This document shows, in pieces, positions 1-9,592 of a stretch of 64,000 nucleotides of DNA. Positions within the stretch are counted from its first letter, which is position 1; each line of letters starts with the position of its first letter. Source of the DNA: Pedobacter steynii (lineage in GTDB: Bacteria > Bacteroidota > Bacteroidia > Sphingobacteriales > Sphingobacteriaceae); NCBI RefSeq assembly GCF_001721645.1, contig NZ_CP017141.1:4588001-4652000 (forward strand), in the 5' to 3' direction. The translations under genes and the position numbers were made by a program. The notes under the pieces were generated by a model that saw nothing but the letters and a program-made list of their open reading frames with translations, made no database searches and had not been told where the DNA came from.

Positions 1-107
1 CCCAGACAGCAAAAAGTCTTGTTATCCAGTACGTAAGGGCTTTTTGGGAGCTCGTCACCACAATGATAACATTGGGTTTCCTGGGCTATGGTTTTCTGTG
101 CTAACAT
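1..107 (-). CDS. ccoI: CcoI/FixI-type copper-translocating P-type ATPase, N-terminal fragment
   Basis: Only the first 35 codons lie in the window; the gene runs off the left edge. The translation starts MLAQKT, then shows CYHCG at residues 13-17 and FCCLG at residues 31-35. This spacing is the N-terminal metal-binding module of CcoI/FixI heavy-metal P-type ATPases, which supply copper for cbb3 cytochrome oxidase assembly at the inner membrane. The ATG at 107-105 is the only start that leaves the module intact. In Bacteroidota this gene usually heads a cco operon, which would lie left of the window. The family call rests on a short stretch, so it is good but not certain. The ATPase core and the CPC motif cannot be seen here. 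Confidence 0.75.
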   Translation of the reverse strand, partial: MLAQKTIAQETQCYHCGDELPKSPYVLDNKTFCCL

Positions 108-156
108 AAGGAAATTCTATATTTCCAAAGTTCCCGCTTCCCCCTAAGTATAAATA

Positions 157-191
157 TGACGACGGTCACCTTCCTGCCTGATACAGATCAG
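157..191. promoter_or_regulatory. Two adjacent dyads upstream of ccoI (FNR/CRP-like operator candidates)
   Basis: The divergent gap between ccoI and the HD-domain gene holds two short inverted repeats with the same geometry. They are TGAC-GACG-GTCA at 157-168 and CTGAT-ACAG-ATCAG at 178-191, with centres about 22 bp (two helical turns) apart. The second resembles the FNR consensus TTGAT-N4-ATCAA. Oxygen-sensing CRP/FNR proteins commonly control cbb3 oxidase genes, so control of ccoI is the natural reading. This is inferred from sequence alone. Confidence 0.45.
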
Positions 192-260
192 AAACCATCA
201 TGAAAAATAGAAGTTATGACATCTTTTAAAGTAATTTTAAATATGAAAATTAAAACACCC

Positions 261-365
261 ATATTTACTAAAGAAAAGGGCACAGGTCTGAAGCCTCCAA
301 AATCATCTAAAACAGGCTTGTGATCGCTTCTCAAACCCTTGAAAAACAATATTTACTAAAGAAAA
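261..365. repeat. 17-bp direct repeat in the leader of the HD-PycTM gene
   Basis: ATATTTACTAAAGAAAA occurs at 261-277 and again, identically, at 349-365, ending 15 bp before the start codon at 381. The 71 bp between the copies has no recognizable content. The repeats could be a regulator or RNA-binding site, or a simple duplication. Confidence 0.5.
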
Positions 366-380
366 ACAATAGGATACCAG

Positions 381-1607
381 ATGAATTATAGGGAAATATT
401 AGACCAGTTGAGGTCGCATGTAGCCAACGTATTCCACGCTAAAAGCGATGCCAGACTTATATATCATAACCTAAACCATACCGAGCAGGTCGTAGAGAAT
501 GCAGTGAAAATTGCCAACCATTACCAGCTTTCTGATGAAGACTTTTTCATCGTTACCGCGGCCAGTTGGTTCCATGATCTGGGCTACTTTTTTGACTGCC
601 AGCATCATGAAGCAAGTGGAGCAGGACTGGCAACAGAATTCCTGAAGGAAAAAGGAGTTAAAGCAGAGGTCATCGATAAAGTGGTGAACTGTATCCTGGC
701 TACTAAAATGCCACAAAACCCGGAAGGTCTGCTGGAGCAGATTGTTTGTGATGCCGATCTGTATCATTTGGGAAGTAACAGTTTTAAAGAACGAAACAAA
801 CTGATGCGGAAGGAAGCCGAAGCTTTCTGTAACCGGGTATTGGATAAAGATGAATGGAGATTAAAAACAATCGCCCTTTTTAAAGCGCACCATTACCATA
901 CTGCGTATTGTCAGAATTTGCTGAACGCGAAAAAAGCAGAGAACCTGGCCGATCTGGAACACAAAGCGGAGGAGGCACAAAAGGAGACGGCTCTTATGCC
1001 TGTAGCAGACAAACCGGTATCGCTGGAACCTGAAGTGGCTGCGGAAAGCAAAAAAGATAAAAAGAAAAAGAGCGAGCGGCCGGAAAGGGGAATTGAAACC
1101 ATGTTCCGGATCACTTCTACCAATCACCAGCGATTGAGCGATATGGCCGATAATAAGGCGCACATCATGATCTCTACCAATTCTATCATTTTATCCGTGA
1201 TTCTGAGTATCCTGCTGAGAAAGCTGGAAGATAACCCACACCTGATTATCCCGACCTTAATCCTGTTGGTGATTTGCGTCGTGACCATGGTTTTCTCTAT
1301 CCTGGCTACACGTCCATCCATTCCGGAAGGGGTATTTACCCCGCAAGACATTACCAATAAAAAGGTAAATCTCTTGTTCTTCGGTAACTTTTACCGCATG
1401 AGCCTTCCGGATTATGAAGGTGGAATGATCAAAATGATGGAAGACCGGGATTTCCTTTATGGAAGTCTGATCAAAGATCTTTACTCGCAGGGAGTAGTCC
1501 TTGGCCGCAAATACCGTCTTTTAAGAATTGCCTATAACGTTTTTATGTTCGGGATTGTGATCTCTGTAGTGGCCTTTATCCTGGCGTCATTCCTGGTTAC
1601 CTTATAA
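381..1607 (+). CDS. HD-domain phosphohydrolase fused to a PycTM (Pycsar-effector-type) membrane domain
   Basis: The 408-residue protein has two parts. Residues 1-180 are an HD phosphohydrolase domain, with metal-ligand candidates H33 (NHT), H65-D66 (FHDLGY) and D124/D126 (CDAD). A charged Lys-rich linker spans about 185-235. Residues 240-408 match the PycTM/DUF5706 pattern, with MFRITSTNHQRLSDMADNKA followed by two membrane helices (about 264-281 and 287-309) and a third at 383-407. HD domains hydrolyse phosphate esters, often nucleotides. PycTM is the membrane effector of Pycsar cyclase immunity, but it also occurs outside defence. No cyclase gene is adjacent. The stop codon is one base before the ppk1 ATG, so the two genes are probably translationally coupled, which suggests a nucleotide or polyphosphate-linked role rather than phage defence. 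The substrate is unknown. Confidence 0.8.
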   Translation: MNYREILDQLRSHVANVFHAKSDARLIYHNLNHTEQVVENAVKIANHYQLSDEDFFIVTAASWFHDLGYFFDCQHHEASGAGLATEFLKEKGVKAEVIDKVVNCILATKMPQNPEGLLEQIVCDADLYHLGSNSFKERNKLMRKEAEAFCNRVLDKDEWRLKTIALFKAHHYHTAYCQNLLNAKKAENLADLEHKAEEAQKETALMPVADKPVSLEPEVAAESKKDKKKKSERPERGIETMFRITSTNHQRLSDMADNKAHIMISTNSIILSVILSILLRKLEDNPHLIIPTLILLVICVVTMVFSILATRPSIPEGVFTPQDITNKKVNLLFFGNFYRMSLPDYEGGMIKMMEDRDFLYGSLIKDLYSQGVVLGRKYRLLRIAYNVFMFGIVISVVAFILASFLVTL

Positions 1608-1608
1608 T

Positions 1609-3606
1609 ATGGAGTCTGCTGTTTTTTTTAACCGGGATTTAAGCTGGCTGAGCTTTAATGAGCGTGTGCTGATGGAAGCCTCAAGGCCTGCTGTGCCAAT
1701 CCTGGAACGCATTAAATTTCTTTCTATCTATTCCTCCAATCTGGATGAATTTTACAGAGTGAGGATGCCGGTGCTGATGTGGGATTTTGAACTCGCGAAA
1801 AACAAGATCAACCAGCAGCAGCAAAAGTTTGGCGAGATCATGGTGGAACAGATCCTGCCGGAACTGGAAGCTCAAAAGGTTCATTGGTTATACAATAAAC
1901 CTATTCCTGCCACCATTTCTGATCAGATTTCCGATATTTTCTTCAATGAAGTGCTCGCCTATATCCACTCGGTTTGTATTGACCGGGACCTGACGGATTT
2001 TTTTGCCGAGAATAATAAACTCTACCAGGTGATCATTTTAAGAGATAAAGAAGGGAAAGAACGCCTGGAGTTAATCAGTATTCCTTCGGAAGTCCTGCAG
2101 CGTCTGTATGCCATCCACTTGGGAGAGGAACAGTATGTGGTATTTTTGGAAGACATCATTAAACATAATTTAGCTTACCTCTTTCCTCATGATGTGATTC
2201 ATGGTGCCTATAACCTGAAGATCACCAGAAATGCCGCTTTAAAAATAGGGCAGGAGTATGCGGAAGACATTACCAGTGCCCTGGAAAAGCAACTGGAGGT
2301 GCGTGATTTTGGTTTTGCTACCCGTTTTCTTTATGAACCAGGGATACCTCTTAGAAACTTATACCGCGTAATTCATGCCCTGAACCTGAATAAGGCTGCA
2401 GTGGTAGAAGGTGGAACTTATCATAATTTAAAAGACCTCAATAACTTTCCTTTAGACAGTAAGCAATTCGGATATCCGAAATGGCCGGCTGCCCTGGCGG
2501 AGCGGGTTGCTGAAAAGGATACGCTTTTTAACCATATCCTCCGCAAAGACATCCTGATCAATGTACCTTATCAGAATTACGATCCGGTACTTCGCTTTTT
2601 CAATGAAGCTTCAAATGATGTGTCGGTGGAAGAGATCTTTGTGACCCTTTACCGGGTGGCCAGCAATTCCAGAATTGTCAATGCACTGATGACTGCCGCC
2701 AAAAACGGTAAGAAGGTGGTGGTGCTGGTAGAGCTGAAAGCAAGATTTGATGAAGCAAATAACATCAAATGGGCCAAACAGATGAAAGCTGCAGGGGTGC
2801 GGATTGTTTACAGCAACCTCGACCTGAAGGTACATGCTAAAGTAGGCCTGGTGAAAAGAAATATCGAAGGGGAAACGCAATACCTGGGTTTACTGGCTAC
2901 GGGCAACCTGAATGAAAGCACCGCGAAATTTTACACGGATCATATTTTACTTACTGCCCATCAGCCGATGTTACAGGAGCTCGAGTCTTTATTTGGCTTT
3001 TTAAGCAAGAAAAAGAAAACTCCCGGCCTGGAGGACCAGATCTCTTTTGAGCACCTGCTTGTTGCACAGTTTAACCTGCAAAAAACCTTTCTGGATCTGA
3101 TCCAGAGAGAAATTGACCATGCAAAGGCGGGCCTTCCTTCGGGAATCATCATCAAAATGAACAACCTGGAAGAACAGGTACTCATCGCTAAATTATATGA
3201 AGCTGCTCAGGCAGGAGTGAAAATACAACTCCTCATTCGTGGCATTTGCTGCCTCATTCCCGGGCAAGCAGGATTGAGTGAAAACATTACGGTGAGAAGG
3301 ATTGTGGACCGCTACCTGGAACATGGACGGATCTTTATCTTCCATAATAAGGGGGCAGATGATACCTATCTTGGCTCCGCAGATTGGATGAACAGAAACA
3401 TTTATAGCCGTATTGAGGTATGTTTTCCGTTATATGACGCTGAGTTGAAACGTCTGATTATGGAAATTATTACCTTGCAGCTTCAAGATAATGTGCAGGC
3501 GGTAAATATCAGTTCCACCATGCAGAATGAAGAGATCAGTGCCCTGCCGGCATTGCGCTCTCAGGAAGCCATTTATCAGTTGTTAAAAAGGTTTAACGCT
3601 AATTAA
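1609..3606 (+). CDS. ppk1: Polyphosphate kinase 1
   Basis: This enzyme reversibly transfers the gamma phosphate of ATP onto a polyphosphate chain in the cytoplasm or at the membrane. The 665 residues cover the whole family length. The N domain starts with FFNRDLSWLSFNERVL (residues 6-21). The two phospholipase-D-like catalytic domains show ARFDE (378-382), the phosphorylated histidine in KVHAK (H409), FYTDHILLTA (441-450) and the second active histidine in LEHGRIFIF (H572). The gene follows the HD-PycTM gene after one base and precedes a lipoprotein gene by 12 bp, so it is inside an operon. No key residue seems to be missing. Confidence 0.96.
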   Translation: MESAVFFNRDLSWLSFNERVLMEASRPAVPILERIKFLSIYSSNLDEFYRVRMPVLMWDFELAKNKINQQQQKFGEIMVEQILPELEAQKVHWLYNKPIPATISDQISDIFFNEVLAYIHSVCIDRDLTDFFAENNKLYQVIILRDKEGKERLELISIPSEVLQRLYAIHLGEEQYVVFLEDIIKHNLAYLFPHDVIHGAYNLKITRNAALKIGQEYAEDITSALEKQLEVRDFGFATRFLYEPGIPLRNLYRVIHALNLNKAAVVEGGTYHNLKDLNNFPLDSKQFGYPKWPAALAERVAEKDTLFNHILRKDILINVPYQNYDPVLRFFNEASNDVSVEEIFVTLYRVASNSRIVNALMTAAKNGKKVVVLVELKARFDEANNIKWAKQMKAAGVRIVYSNLDLKVHAKVGLVKRNIEGETQYLGLLATGNLNESTAKFYTDHILLTAHQPMLQELESLFGFLSKKKKTPGLEDQISFEHLLVAQFNLQKTFLDLIQREIDHAKAGLPSGIIIKMNNLEEQVLIAKLYEAAQAGVKIQLLIRGICCLIPGQAGLSENITVRRIVDRYLEHGRIFIFHNKGADDTYLGSADWMNRNIYSRIEVCFPLYDAELKRLIMEIITLQLQDNVQAVNISSTMQNEEISALPALRSQEAIYQLLKRFNAN

Positions 3607-3618
3607 TGAACGTATTTT

Positions 3619-4497
3619 ATGAAAAAAGTCTATACTAAACTATTCTATATTCTTCCGGTTCTGGCACTTTTTGTTTTTTATGCCTGCAAACCCATAGCTT
3701 CCAAATTCAGCAGCCCTGCGGGTTATGACCTGGAGAAACCCGACAAATTCAATATGCCGGAAAGCCTCCTGGAGATCTCGGGGATTACATTTTATAAGGG
3801 ACAGCCGGATACTGTTTATTCGATTCAGGATGAAGATGGAAAAGTATTCCGTCAGAAGTGGGACATTAAAGACCAGAAGAATGTTCGTTTTGCCGCTAAA
3901 GGTGATTATGAAGACCTGGCAATCTTTAAAGAAAAGATCTTTGTTTTGAAAAGTAACGGACACCTTTTTTCTTTCCCTTTTGCAGAAGCCGTTAAGGAAG
4001 ATGCAGAACAGGTGAAACATAATAAAGGATTGGTGCCGAAAGGGGAATACGAAAGCTTATATGCAGACGAGGAAAACAGCAAGGTATATATCTTATGTAA
4101 ATCATGTCCGGTAGATAAAAAGAAGAAAACCGTAACAGGATATGTACTTAACTATCAGTCTGAGATTGACAGCCTGGTTCCTGAAAGCTCTTTCAGCATT
4201 GACCTGGAGCAGATCAAAACAATGAATCCTAAGCTGAAAGCAAGTCTGAGCCCTTCTGCACTAACTAAAAATCCAAAAACCAAAGAATGGTATATTCTGG
4301 CGTCAGCCAATAAGTTGTTATTGGTTGCAGATGAAAACTGGAAGGTGAAAACCATCCACCGCCTGAGCTCCGGACTCTACAATCAGCCGGAGGGAATCGC
4401 CTTCGACAAAGACCTGAACCTGTATATTTCTAACGAGGGGGATGAGCTGACCAATGGCAACATCCTCAAGTTTAAATATACGCCTGCAGGTAAATAG
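3619..4497 (+). CDS. SdiA-regulated-type lipoprotein with predicted beta-propeller
   Basis: The 292-residue product starts with a lipoprotein signal (MKKVYTKLFYILPVLALFVF, then YAC with the lipidated cysteine at 23). The body has repeating strand segments such as ISGITF, DTVYSIQDEDGKVF and QPEGIAFDKDLNLYISNEGD, typical of the SdiA-regulated (YjiK-like) six-bladed propeller family. Such proteins are periplasmic or surface-attached; their biochemical activity is not established. The gene sits 12 bp after ppk1 and 25 bp before the GAF-like gene, so it is probably cotranscribed with both. The family call rests on pattern and on the terminal NEG motif. Confidence 0.7.
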   Translation: MKKVYTKLFYILPVLALFVFYACKPIASKFSSPAGYDLEKPDKFNMPESLLEISGITFYKGQPDTVYSIQDEDGKVFRQKWDIKDQKNVRFAAKGDYEDLAIFKEKIFVLKSNGHLFSFPFAEAVKEDAEQVKHNKGLVPKGEYESLYADEENSKVYILCKSCPVDKKKKTVTGYVLNYQSEIDSLVPESSFSIDLEQIKTMNPKLKASLSPSALTKNPKTKEWYILASANKLLLVADENWKVKTIHRLSSGLYNQPEGIAFDKDLNLYISNEGDELTNGNILKFKYTPAGK

Positions 4498-4522
4498 TAC
4501 TGAAAAATAAATAATACAACAG

Positions 4523-6883
4523 ATGCAAGCGATCACGCTGGATTTAAATAATAGTATTGTTGGAACGGGCGAGAGGCCGGTTGGCGCAGACATAAAGCTG
4601 TCGCTGAGGCCATTTATTGCTTATGTGGAGAACATGGCAAATACGGAGAAAACCGCCAAAATCAATTTTTATAAATACATTCTGGAGCAGTTTAAGCAAT
4701 TCCCTGAATTGCAGGAGCCCATACCAATGGAGAATGTCCAGCGGTACAATGTGCTTTTTGAATTGATCTATACGGCATTATCGCCAATTATAAATGAAGA
4801 GAAAGAGCATTTATGGGCCATTAGTACACCACTGATGCCCTGTTTTCATTATGGAACAAATGCTTTTTATAATGTATTGATGGAGCCCTCCACCTGCACC
4901 TTGAAAGCGGATTTGAGTCTGCCTTCAAAGCTGGAAATGGAAAAAAGCCTCTTGTCAGCATTTTATAACCTGGTGCTCCGCCGCTTTTATAATTTCTCCC
5001 TTACTGCCAATGAGTTTACCGTTAAATCAATTATCGATCCGGAGACAAAACTCCCTAAGTATTATCGTTTAATTATAGATACCAGGTTTCTGGACATTAC
5101 CGCGAATGTGGAAATGCCGGTATATGACCTCAATATTGTGAAAGATTATATTCAGGATGAAACCAATACGATAGACATTTTAACCAAGTTAATTCCACCT
5201 GAAATCTTTACCATAGAAGGGATTTCTATTGTGACCATGGTGGATGTGACCGGTGAATATGTGTTGGAATCGATCAAGAACATCATCATTGAACACCATG
5301 AGTCCAAGAATGTAAGCCATAGTAAAGAAATTGCTACTGCCTTAAAGACCCTTGTGGGAACTGAAAAGCTGGAATTTGGCATGTTACCTTATACTAAGCT
5401 GAACAATAAGCTCCTGGTGAATGAGAAATCAGGTTTTTACAGCAAGCTGATCAAACTGGCCGAAGAAGATGGTTGGAAATATGAGGATGAGTTAAATCTT
5501 ATTGAAGAATACCTGAGCAATCCGCGGACCATGATCTTTCCGGAAATTACAGAGGAAGATCAGGAAAAATATCCGATGCTCCGCCTCCTTTGGGCGAAAG
5601 GAATCAAAGCCTATGGCCTCTTTCCTTTGTACTACAACGCGAAATTGGTAGGATGCCTGGAATTGTATACCGAAGATCCGACCAAATTTAACGGAAGTAC
5701 CCTGACGAAAATTGACCTTGCCTTTCCATTACTGGCGCAGCTATATCAGGATATCATCACTGATTTCAATCAGGAGATCTCGGAAATTGTAACCGATAAA
5801 TTCACGGCATTGCAGCCTTCGGTTGAATGGCGGTTTCATCAGGCGGCATATCGTTATCTACAATCCGGAGGTAAAGCTAGAAATCTGCCTGTTGAACCGG
5901 TTTTCTTTAAAGAGGTACATCCTTTTTATGGGGCGGTAGACATCCGGAATTCCAGTGTGCTCCGTAATATGGCCATCAGGAAGGACTTGTATGTGCATTT
6001 CGAGATCCTGGAAAAAACATTGGATGCAGTGAAAGATAAAGTCTGTCAACTGCAGGATGGAGAAATGCCTCAGCAATATCAAATCTGGAACAAAGAACAG
6101 TTTGAAGAACTTTCAGACCGTGAAATTCTAAAAACTGAAGATTATCTGCAACGCCAGATTCCTTATGCCCTGACTCATTTGATGGAGACTTATCCGGAAC
6201 TTACTGAAACGGTTGATGATTATTTCAGACTCACTGCCGTTGATGGAAAAAGCTATGAACACCGGGACCGTTATGAAAAAAGTCTTCAGATGATCAACCT
6301 GTCGGTCACCAGGCACCTGGATGAGTTTAACAGAGAGATTCAACGCATTTATCCCTGCTATTTTGAGAAATTCAGAACCGATGGGGTAGAGTTTGATATT
6401 TACCTGGGCCGTTCTATCGCTCCGGATAAAGCGTTTTCAGAGGAGATCCTTCATGAGTTCCGCCTGAAACAATTAAAAGTCCTGGCAGAAATTGCCCAGA
6501 CCACCTTTAGTCTGGCGCCTTATTTCTCTTTACCATTGGAAACTACGCAGCTGATTTTCGTGTATGAAAAGCTGATCGACATTAGTTTCAGAATCGATGA
6601 ACAGCGCTTTGATGTGGAAGGAAGTTATAATATCCGATACCAGATGGTGAAGAAAAGGATCGATAAAGCACATATCAAAGACACCACAGAACGCATTACC
6701 CAACCTGGAAAGATCGCAATTGTATACTTTAACAGTTGGGAAGCACATGAATATGTAGGATATATTAAAACTCTTCAGGATATTGGTCTTTTAAATGACG
6801 ACCTTGAGTATCTTGATATTGAGGAACTACAGGGAGTTGAAGGATTAAAAGCCCTCAGAATAGGGGTAACGCTTAAAAATTAA
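4523..6883 (+). CDS. GAF-domain-like cytoplasmic protein of unknown function
   Basis: The product is 786 residues, with no signal peptide or membrane segment. The part around residues 340-410, with GIKAYGLFPLYYNAKLVGCL and a following acidic stretch, has the strand pattern of the second half of a GAF domain, a small-ligand sensing fold. The rest is helical and not recognized. I see no kinase, cyclase, GGDEF or HTH output domain. It lies between the propeller lipoprotein and the kinase-like outer-membrane gene, with gaps of 25 and 8 bp, so it belongs to the ppk1 operon. A role in sensing or scaffolding is possible, but nothing in the sequence shows it. Confidence 0.6.
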   Translation: MQAITLDLNNSIVGTGERPVGADIKLSLRPFIAYVENMANTEKTAKINFYKYILEQFKQFPELQEPIPMENVQRYNVLFELIYTALSPIINEEKEHLWAISTPLMPCFHYGTNAFYNVLMEPSTCTLKADLSLPSKLEMEKSLLSAFYNLVLRRFYNFSLTANEFTVKSIIDPETKLPKYYRLIIDTRFLDITANVEMPVYDLNIVKDYIQDETNTIDILTKLIPPEIFTIEGISIVTMVDVTGEYVLESIKNIIIEHHESKNVSHSKEIATALKTLVGTEKLEFGMLPYTKLNNKLLVNEKSGFYSKLIKLAEEDGWKYEDELNLIEEYLSNPRTMIFPEITEEDQEKYPMLRLLWAKGIKAYGLFPLYYNAKLVGCLELYTEDPTKFNGSTLTKIDLAFPLLAQLYQDIITDFNQEISEIVTDKFTALQPSVEWRFHQAAYRYLQSGGKARNLPVEPVFFKEVHPFYGAVDIRNSSVLRNMAIRKDLYVHFEILEKTLDAVKDKVCQLQDGEMPQQYQIWNKEQFEELSDREILKTEDYLQRQIPYALTHLMETYPELTETVDDYFRLTAVDGKSYEHRDRYEKSLQMINLSVTRHLDEFNREIQRIYPCYFEKFRTDGVEFDIYLGRSIAPDKAFSEEILHEFRLKQLKVLAEIAQTTFSLAPYFSLPLETTQLIFVYEKLIDISFRIDEQRFDVEGSYNIRYQMVKKRIDKAHIKDTTERITQPGKIAIVYFNSWEAHEYVGYIKTLQDIGLLNDDLEYLDIEELQGVEGLKALRIGVTLKN

Positions 6884-6891
6884 AATAAACC

Positions 6892-9510
6892 ATGCGTTTT
6901 AAAAAGGAGCTGCAAGCTGCATTATTAGTAAAACTGGCTCTTGTAGCCATTCCTTCGCCTGGCATTGCACAGCATGTCGGGCAAACGGATTCCATTACAG
7001 TAGCGATTGCACCGGAATATGATAAAGTAGGTGGTTTTCACCGTTTCTGGTTGGGAGAAAGCTATCGTAAAATATGGGCTACCCCTGTGAAATTGAGAAT
7101 CATGGACCTTCAGAAAGAAAAGGGAGGACTTACGATCATTAAACTGGGAGGAGGGATGCAGACCCGTTCCCTGCGTCTGAAAGATGCTGCGGGAAAAGAA
7201 TGGGTGCTGAGAACCGTTCAGAAATATGCCGATAGAAGTCTGCCGGAGAACCTGAGGGCTACCATTGCAAGAGATATTACTCAGGATCAGGTATCTACCA
7301 ACCATCCTTTTGCTTCCCTGATTGTTCCGACATTGGCCGGAGCACTCGACCTCGCACATGCAAAACCCGAAATCGTGTATGTAGGCGATGATCCCGGATT
7401 GGGAGAATACCGTAAGGATTTCGCAAATGCCGCTTATGTGTTTGAAGAAAGGTCTCCTTTTGAAGAGAAAACAGACAATACCGAGAAAGCCCAGAAGAAA
7501 ATCCTGAAAGATAATGATACCCGTGCAGATCAAAAAATGACCCTTAGGGCGCGTTTGCTGGACTTCCTGCTGGGAGATTGGGACAGGCATGAAGACAACT
7601 GGCGCTGGTCTGTAGAGAAAACCAAAGACGGTACCACTTATAGCCCGGTTCCAAGAGACCGCGATAAAGTGTTTTATAAAACTTCAGGCGTTTTCCCATG
7701 GGTATTGACCCATCAGTGGCTAAAATCTCACCTGCAACCTTATTCCCCAACCATCCGGGATGTGGAACATTGGAACTTTAACGAAAGGTATTTTGACCGT
7801 TTCTTCTTAAATGAGCTGACGGAGCAGGACTGGAAAGAGGAAGTGAAGGTAGTACAGTCTAAGATGACCGACGAACTGATTGCTAAATCTTTCAGGGAAA
7901 TGCCGGATCCTATCTTTAAACAGTGTGGAGCGGAGCTGATTGCTAACTTTACTTCAAGAAGAAATCAGCTGGAAACACTGGCTTTGAAATATTATAGGTT
8001 TTTATCTATAAATGTCGATGTGCCTGCTTCAGACAAGACCGAATATTTCGATGTAAAACATCAGGATGATGGAACGGTAAGGCTGCACGTATATAATATT
8101 AAGAAGGATGGAAGTAAAGGACGCCTGTTCTTTGACCGTACTTTTAACCCGGAGGTAACCAAAGAAATCAGGTTATTCGGATTGGGTGGTAAAGATGTTT
8201 TTGATGTTCATGGTAAAGCCAGCTCTCCGATAAAAGTGAGGATGATTGGTGGGGATGAAGAGGATCAGTTTAAGGTAGCAGAGGAGGTCAGCAATAAATC
8301 AGGACTCTTTATTTACGACCGTAAGGACGAAACAAATGAGCTCCCTCAGAAAGGTTTTGCCAAGTTAAGGCTTGCAAAAGATACTGCCGTTAACCAGTTT
8401 AATAAAACCGGATTCCTGTACGACAGGTCTGGGGTTTTATTCGACCTGAACTATAATATTGATCAGGGAGTGCAGATTGGATTGGGCTATATCATCGAAA
8501 AACAAGGATTCAGAAAGTCGCCATATGCTTCAAAACAGGAGTTCTGGGCGCATTATTCTACCGGAAGAAAGTCTTTTATCCTCGATTATGCCGGAGATTT
8601 TAAGAAAGCAATCGGTAACAATGACCTGAAGGTAACGGTAAATATGTTGGGCCCTAATAATTTGAGTAACTTCTTTGGCCTGGGGAACAATACAGATTAT
8701 ATAAAAGATGATGACCATCATGAGGAGAATGAGGAAGAGAACGATAAAGAAGATGGAATTTCTTACTACAGGAACCGGTATAATTATTTAAATGCCAGTC
8801 TGAAACTCAAAAGAGACCTCGATAAATTCTGGAGTGTGGAAGGAGGATTGCTCTTGTCTTATTATGCAAGTAACCGATCGGAGAATGAGGAACGTTTTCT
8901 TTTTGATTATGATTTAGCCAATCCCGGGCAGGATGTATTTTCTAATCGCTTTTATGCGGGACTAACTGCGGGCTGGTCTTATGATACACGCGATCATATT
9001 GCCATTCCTAAAAAAGGAGTGTTCTGGAAAACTACAATTTCTGCGCAGCAACGCGTAACAGGGGAGGATCAGCGCTATGGGATTGTAACTTCGGAATTCC
9101 GTTTTTACCTCAATCCATGGAAATCCGGCCTGGTAATCGCCAACAGAATTGGTGGCGGGACTACAGTTGGTAACCCGGCATTCTTTCAGCACATTCAGCT
9201 GGGCGGAGTAAACAGCCTTCGTGGCTTCAATAGCAGAAGATTTACCGGTCGCACGGGAGCATACCATAACCTGGACCTGCGACTAAAGTTGTTCAATTTC
9301 ACCTCATACCTGGTTCCCGGAACAGTGGGGATGATCGGGTTTAATGATGTGGGCAGAGTCTGGCAACCTGGAGAATCCAGTGGAAGATGGCACCATGGCT
9401 ATGGTGGTGGTTTATACATCATGCCGGGAGATCAGATCCTCATCCAGGGTACATTGGGTTTCTCTAAGGAAGCGACAATGCCCTATTTCTCAGTAGGTTT
9501 CAATTTTTAG
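6892..9510 (+). CDS. Outer-membrane beta-barrel protein with an N-terminal kinase-like domain
   Basis: The 872-residue protein has a signal peptide (cleavage near PGIAQ, residue 27). Residues 80-270 look like a protein-kinase-like fold. They have a glycine-rich loop [12 protein letters not shown] (85-96), a following strand WVLRT (104-108), the catalytic-loop-like [10 protein letters not shown] (228-237), and a metal-site-like PRDRDKVF (254-261), as in HipA/FAM20-type kinases. A beta-rich linker with GGDEEDQF follows. The last 350 or so residues form a BamA/TamA-like surface-antigen barrel, with [15 protein letters not shown] and terminal phenylalanine (YFSVGFNF). The barrel call is firm. The kinase likeness is pattern reading, and periplasmic ATP is absent, so it may be a pseudokinase. 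The gene begins 8 bp after the GAF-like gene. Confidence 0.7.
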   Translation: MRFKKELQAALLVKLALVAIPSPGIAQHVGQTDSITVAIAPEYDKVGGFHRFWLGESYRKIWATPVKLRIMDLQKEKGGLTIIKLGGGMQTRSLRLKDAAGKEWVLRTVQKYADRSLPENLRATIARDITQDQVSTNHPFASLIVPTLAGALDLAHAKPEIVYVGDDPGLGEYRKDFANAAYVFEERSPFEEKTDNTEKAQKKILKDNDTRADQKMTLRARLLDFLLGDWDRHEDNWRWSVEKTKDGTTYSPVPRDRDKVFYKTSGVFPWVLTHQWLKSHLQPYSPTIRDVEHWNFNERYFDRFFLNELTEQDWKEEVKVVQSKMTDELIAKSFREMPDPIFKQCGAELIANFTSRRNQLETLALKYYRFLSINVDVPASDKTEYFDVKHQDDGTVRLHVYNIKKDGSKGRLFFDRTFNPEVTKEIRLFGLGGKDVFDVHGKASSPIKVRMIGGDEEDQFKVAEEVSNKSGLFIYDRKDETNELPQKGFAKLRLAKDTAVNQFNKTGFLYDRSGVLFDLNYNIDQGVQIGLGYIIEKQGFRKSPYASKQEFWAHYSTGRKSFILDYAGDFKKAIGNNDLKVTVNMLGPNNLSNFFGLGNNTDYIKDDDHHEENEEENDKEDGISYYRNRYNYLNASLKLKRDLDKFWSVEGGLLLSYYASNRSENEERFLFDYDLANPGQDVFSNRFYAGLTAGWSYDTRDHIAIPKKGVFWKTTISAQQRVTGEDQRYGIVTSEFRFYLNPWKSGLVIANRIGGGTTVGNPAFFQHIQLGGVNSLRGFNSRRFTGRTGAYHNLDLRLKLFNFTSYLVPGTVGMIGFNDVGRVWQPGESSGRWHHGYGGGLYIMPGDQILIQGTLGFSKEATMPYFSVGFNF

Positions 9511-9592
9511 CCCGAAATCCCTTTCTATTTCTGAGAGCGAGGGAAACAAAGTCTGCCTGAAAACGTTCTATTATTACAAATTATATCATCAA

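Noticed and set aside
381-1607. Complete Pycsar defence system
   Set aside because: PycTM is present, but there is no nucleotide cyclase gene beside it and the coupled partner is ppk1.
6925-7590. Long open frame on the minus strand within the barrel gene (221 codons)
   Set aside because: Antisense to a gene with clear signal peptide and barrel; no recognizable protein features.
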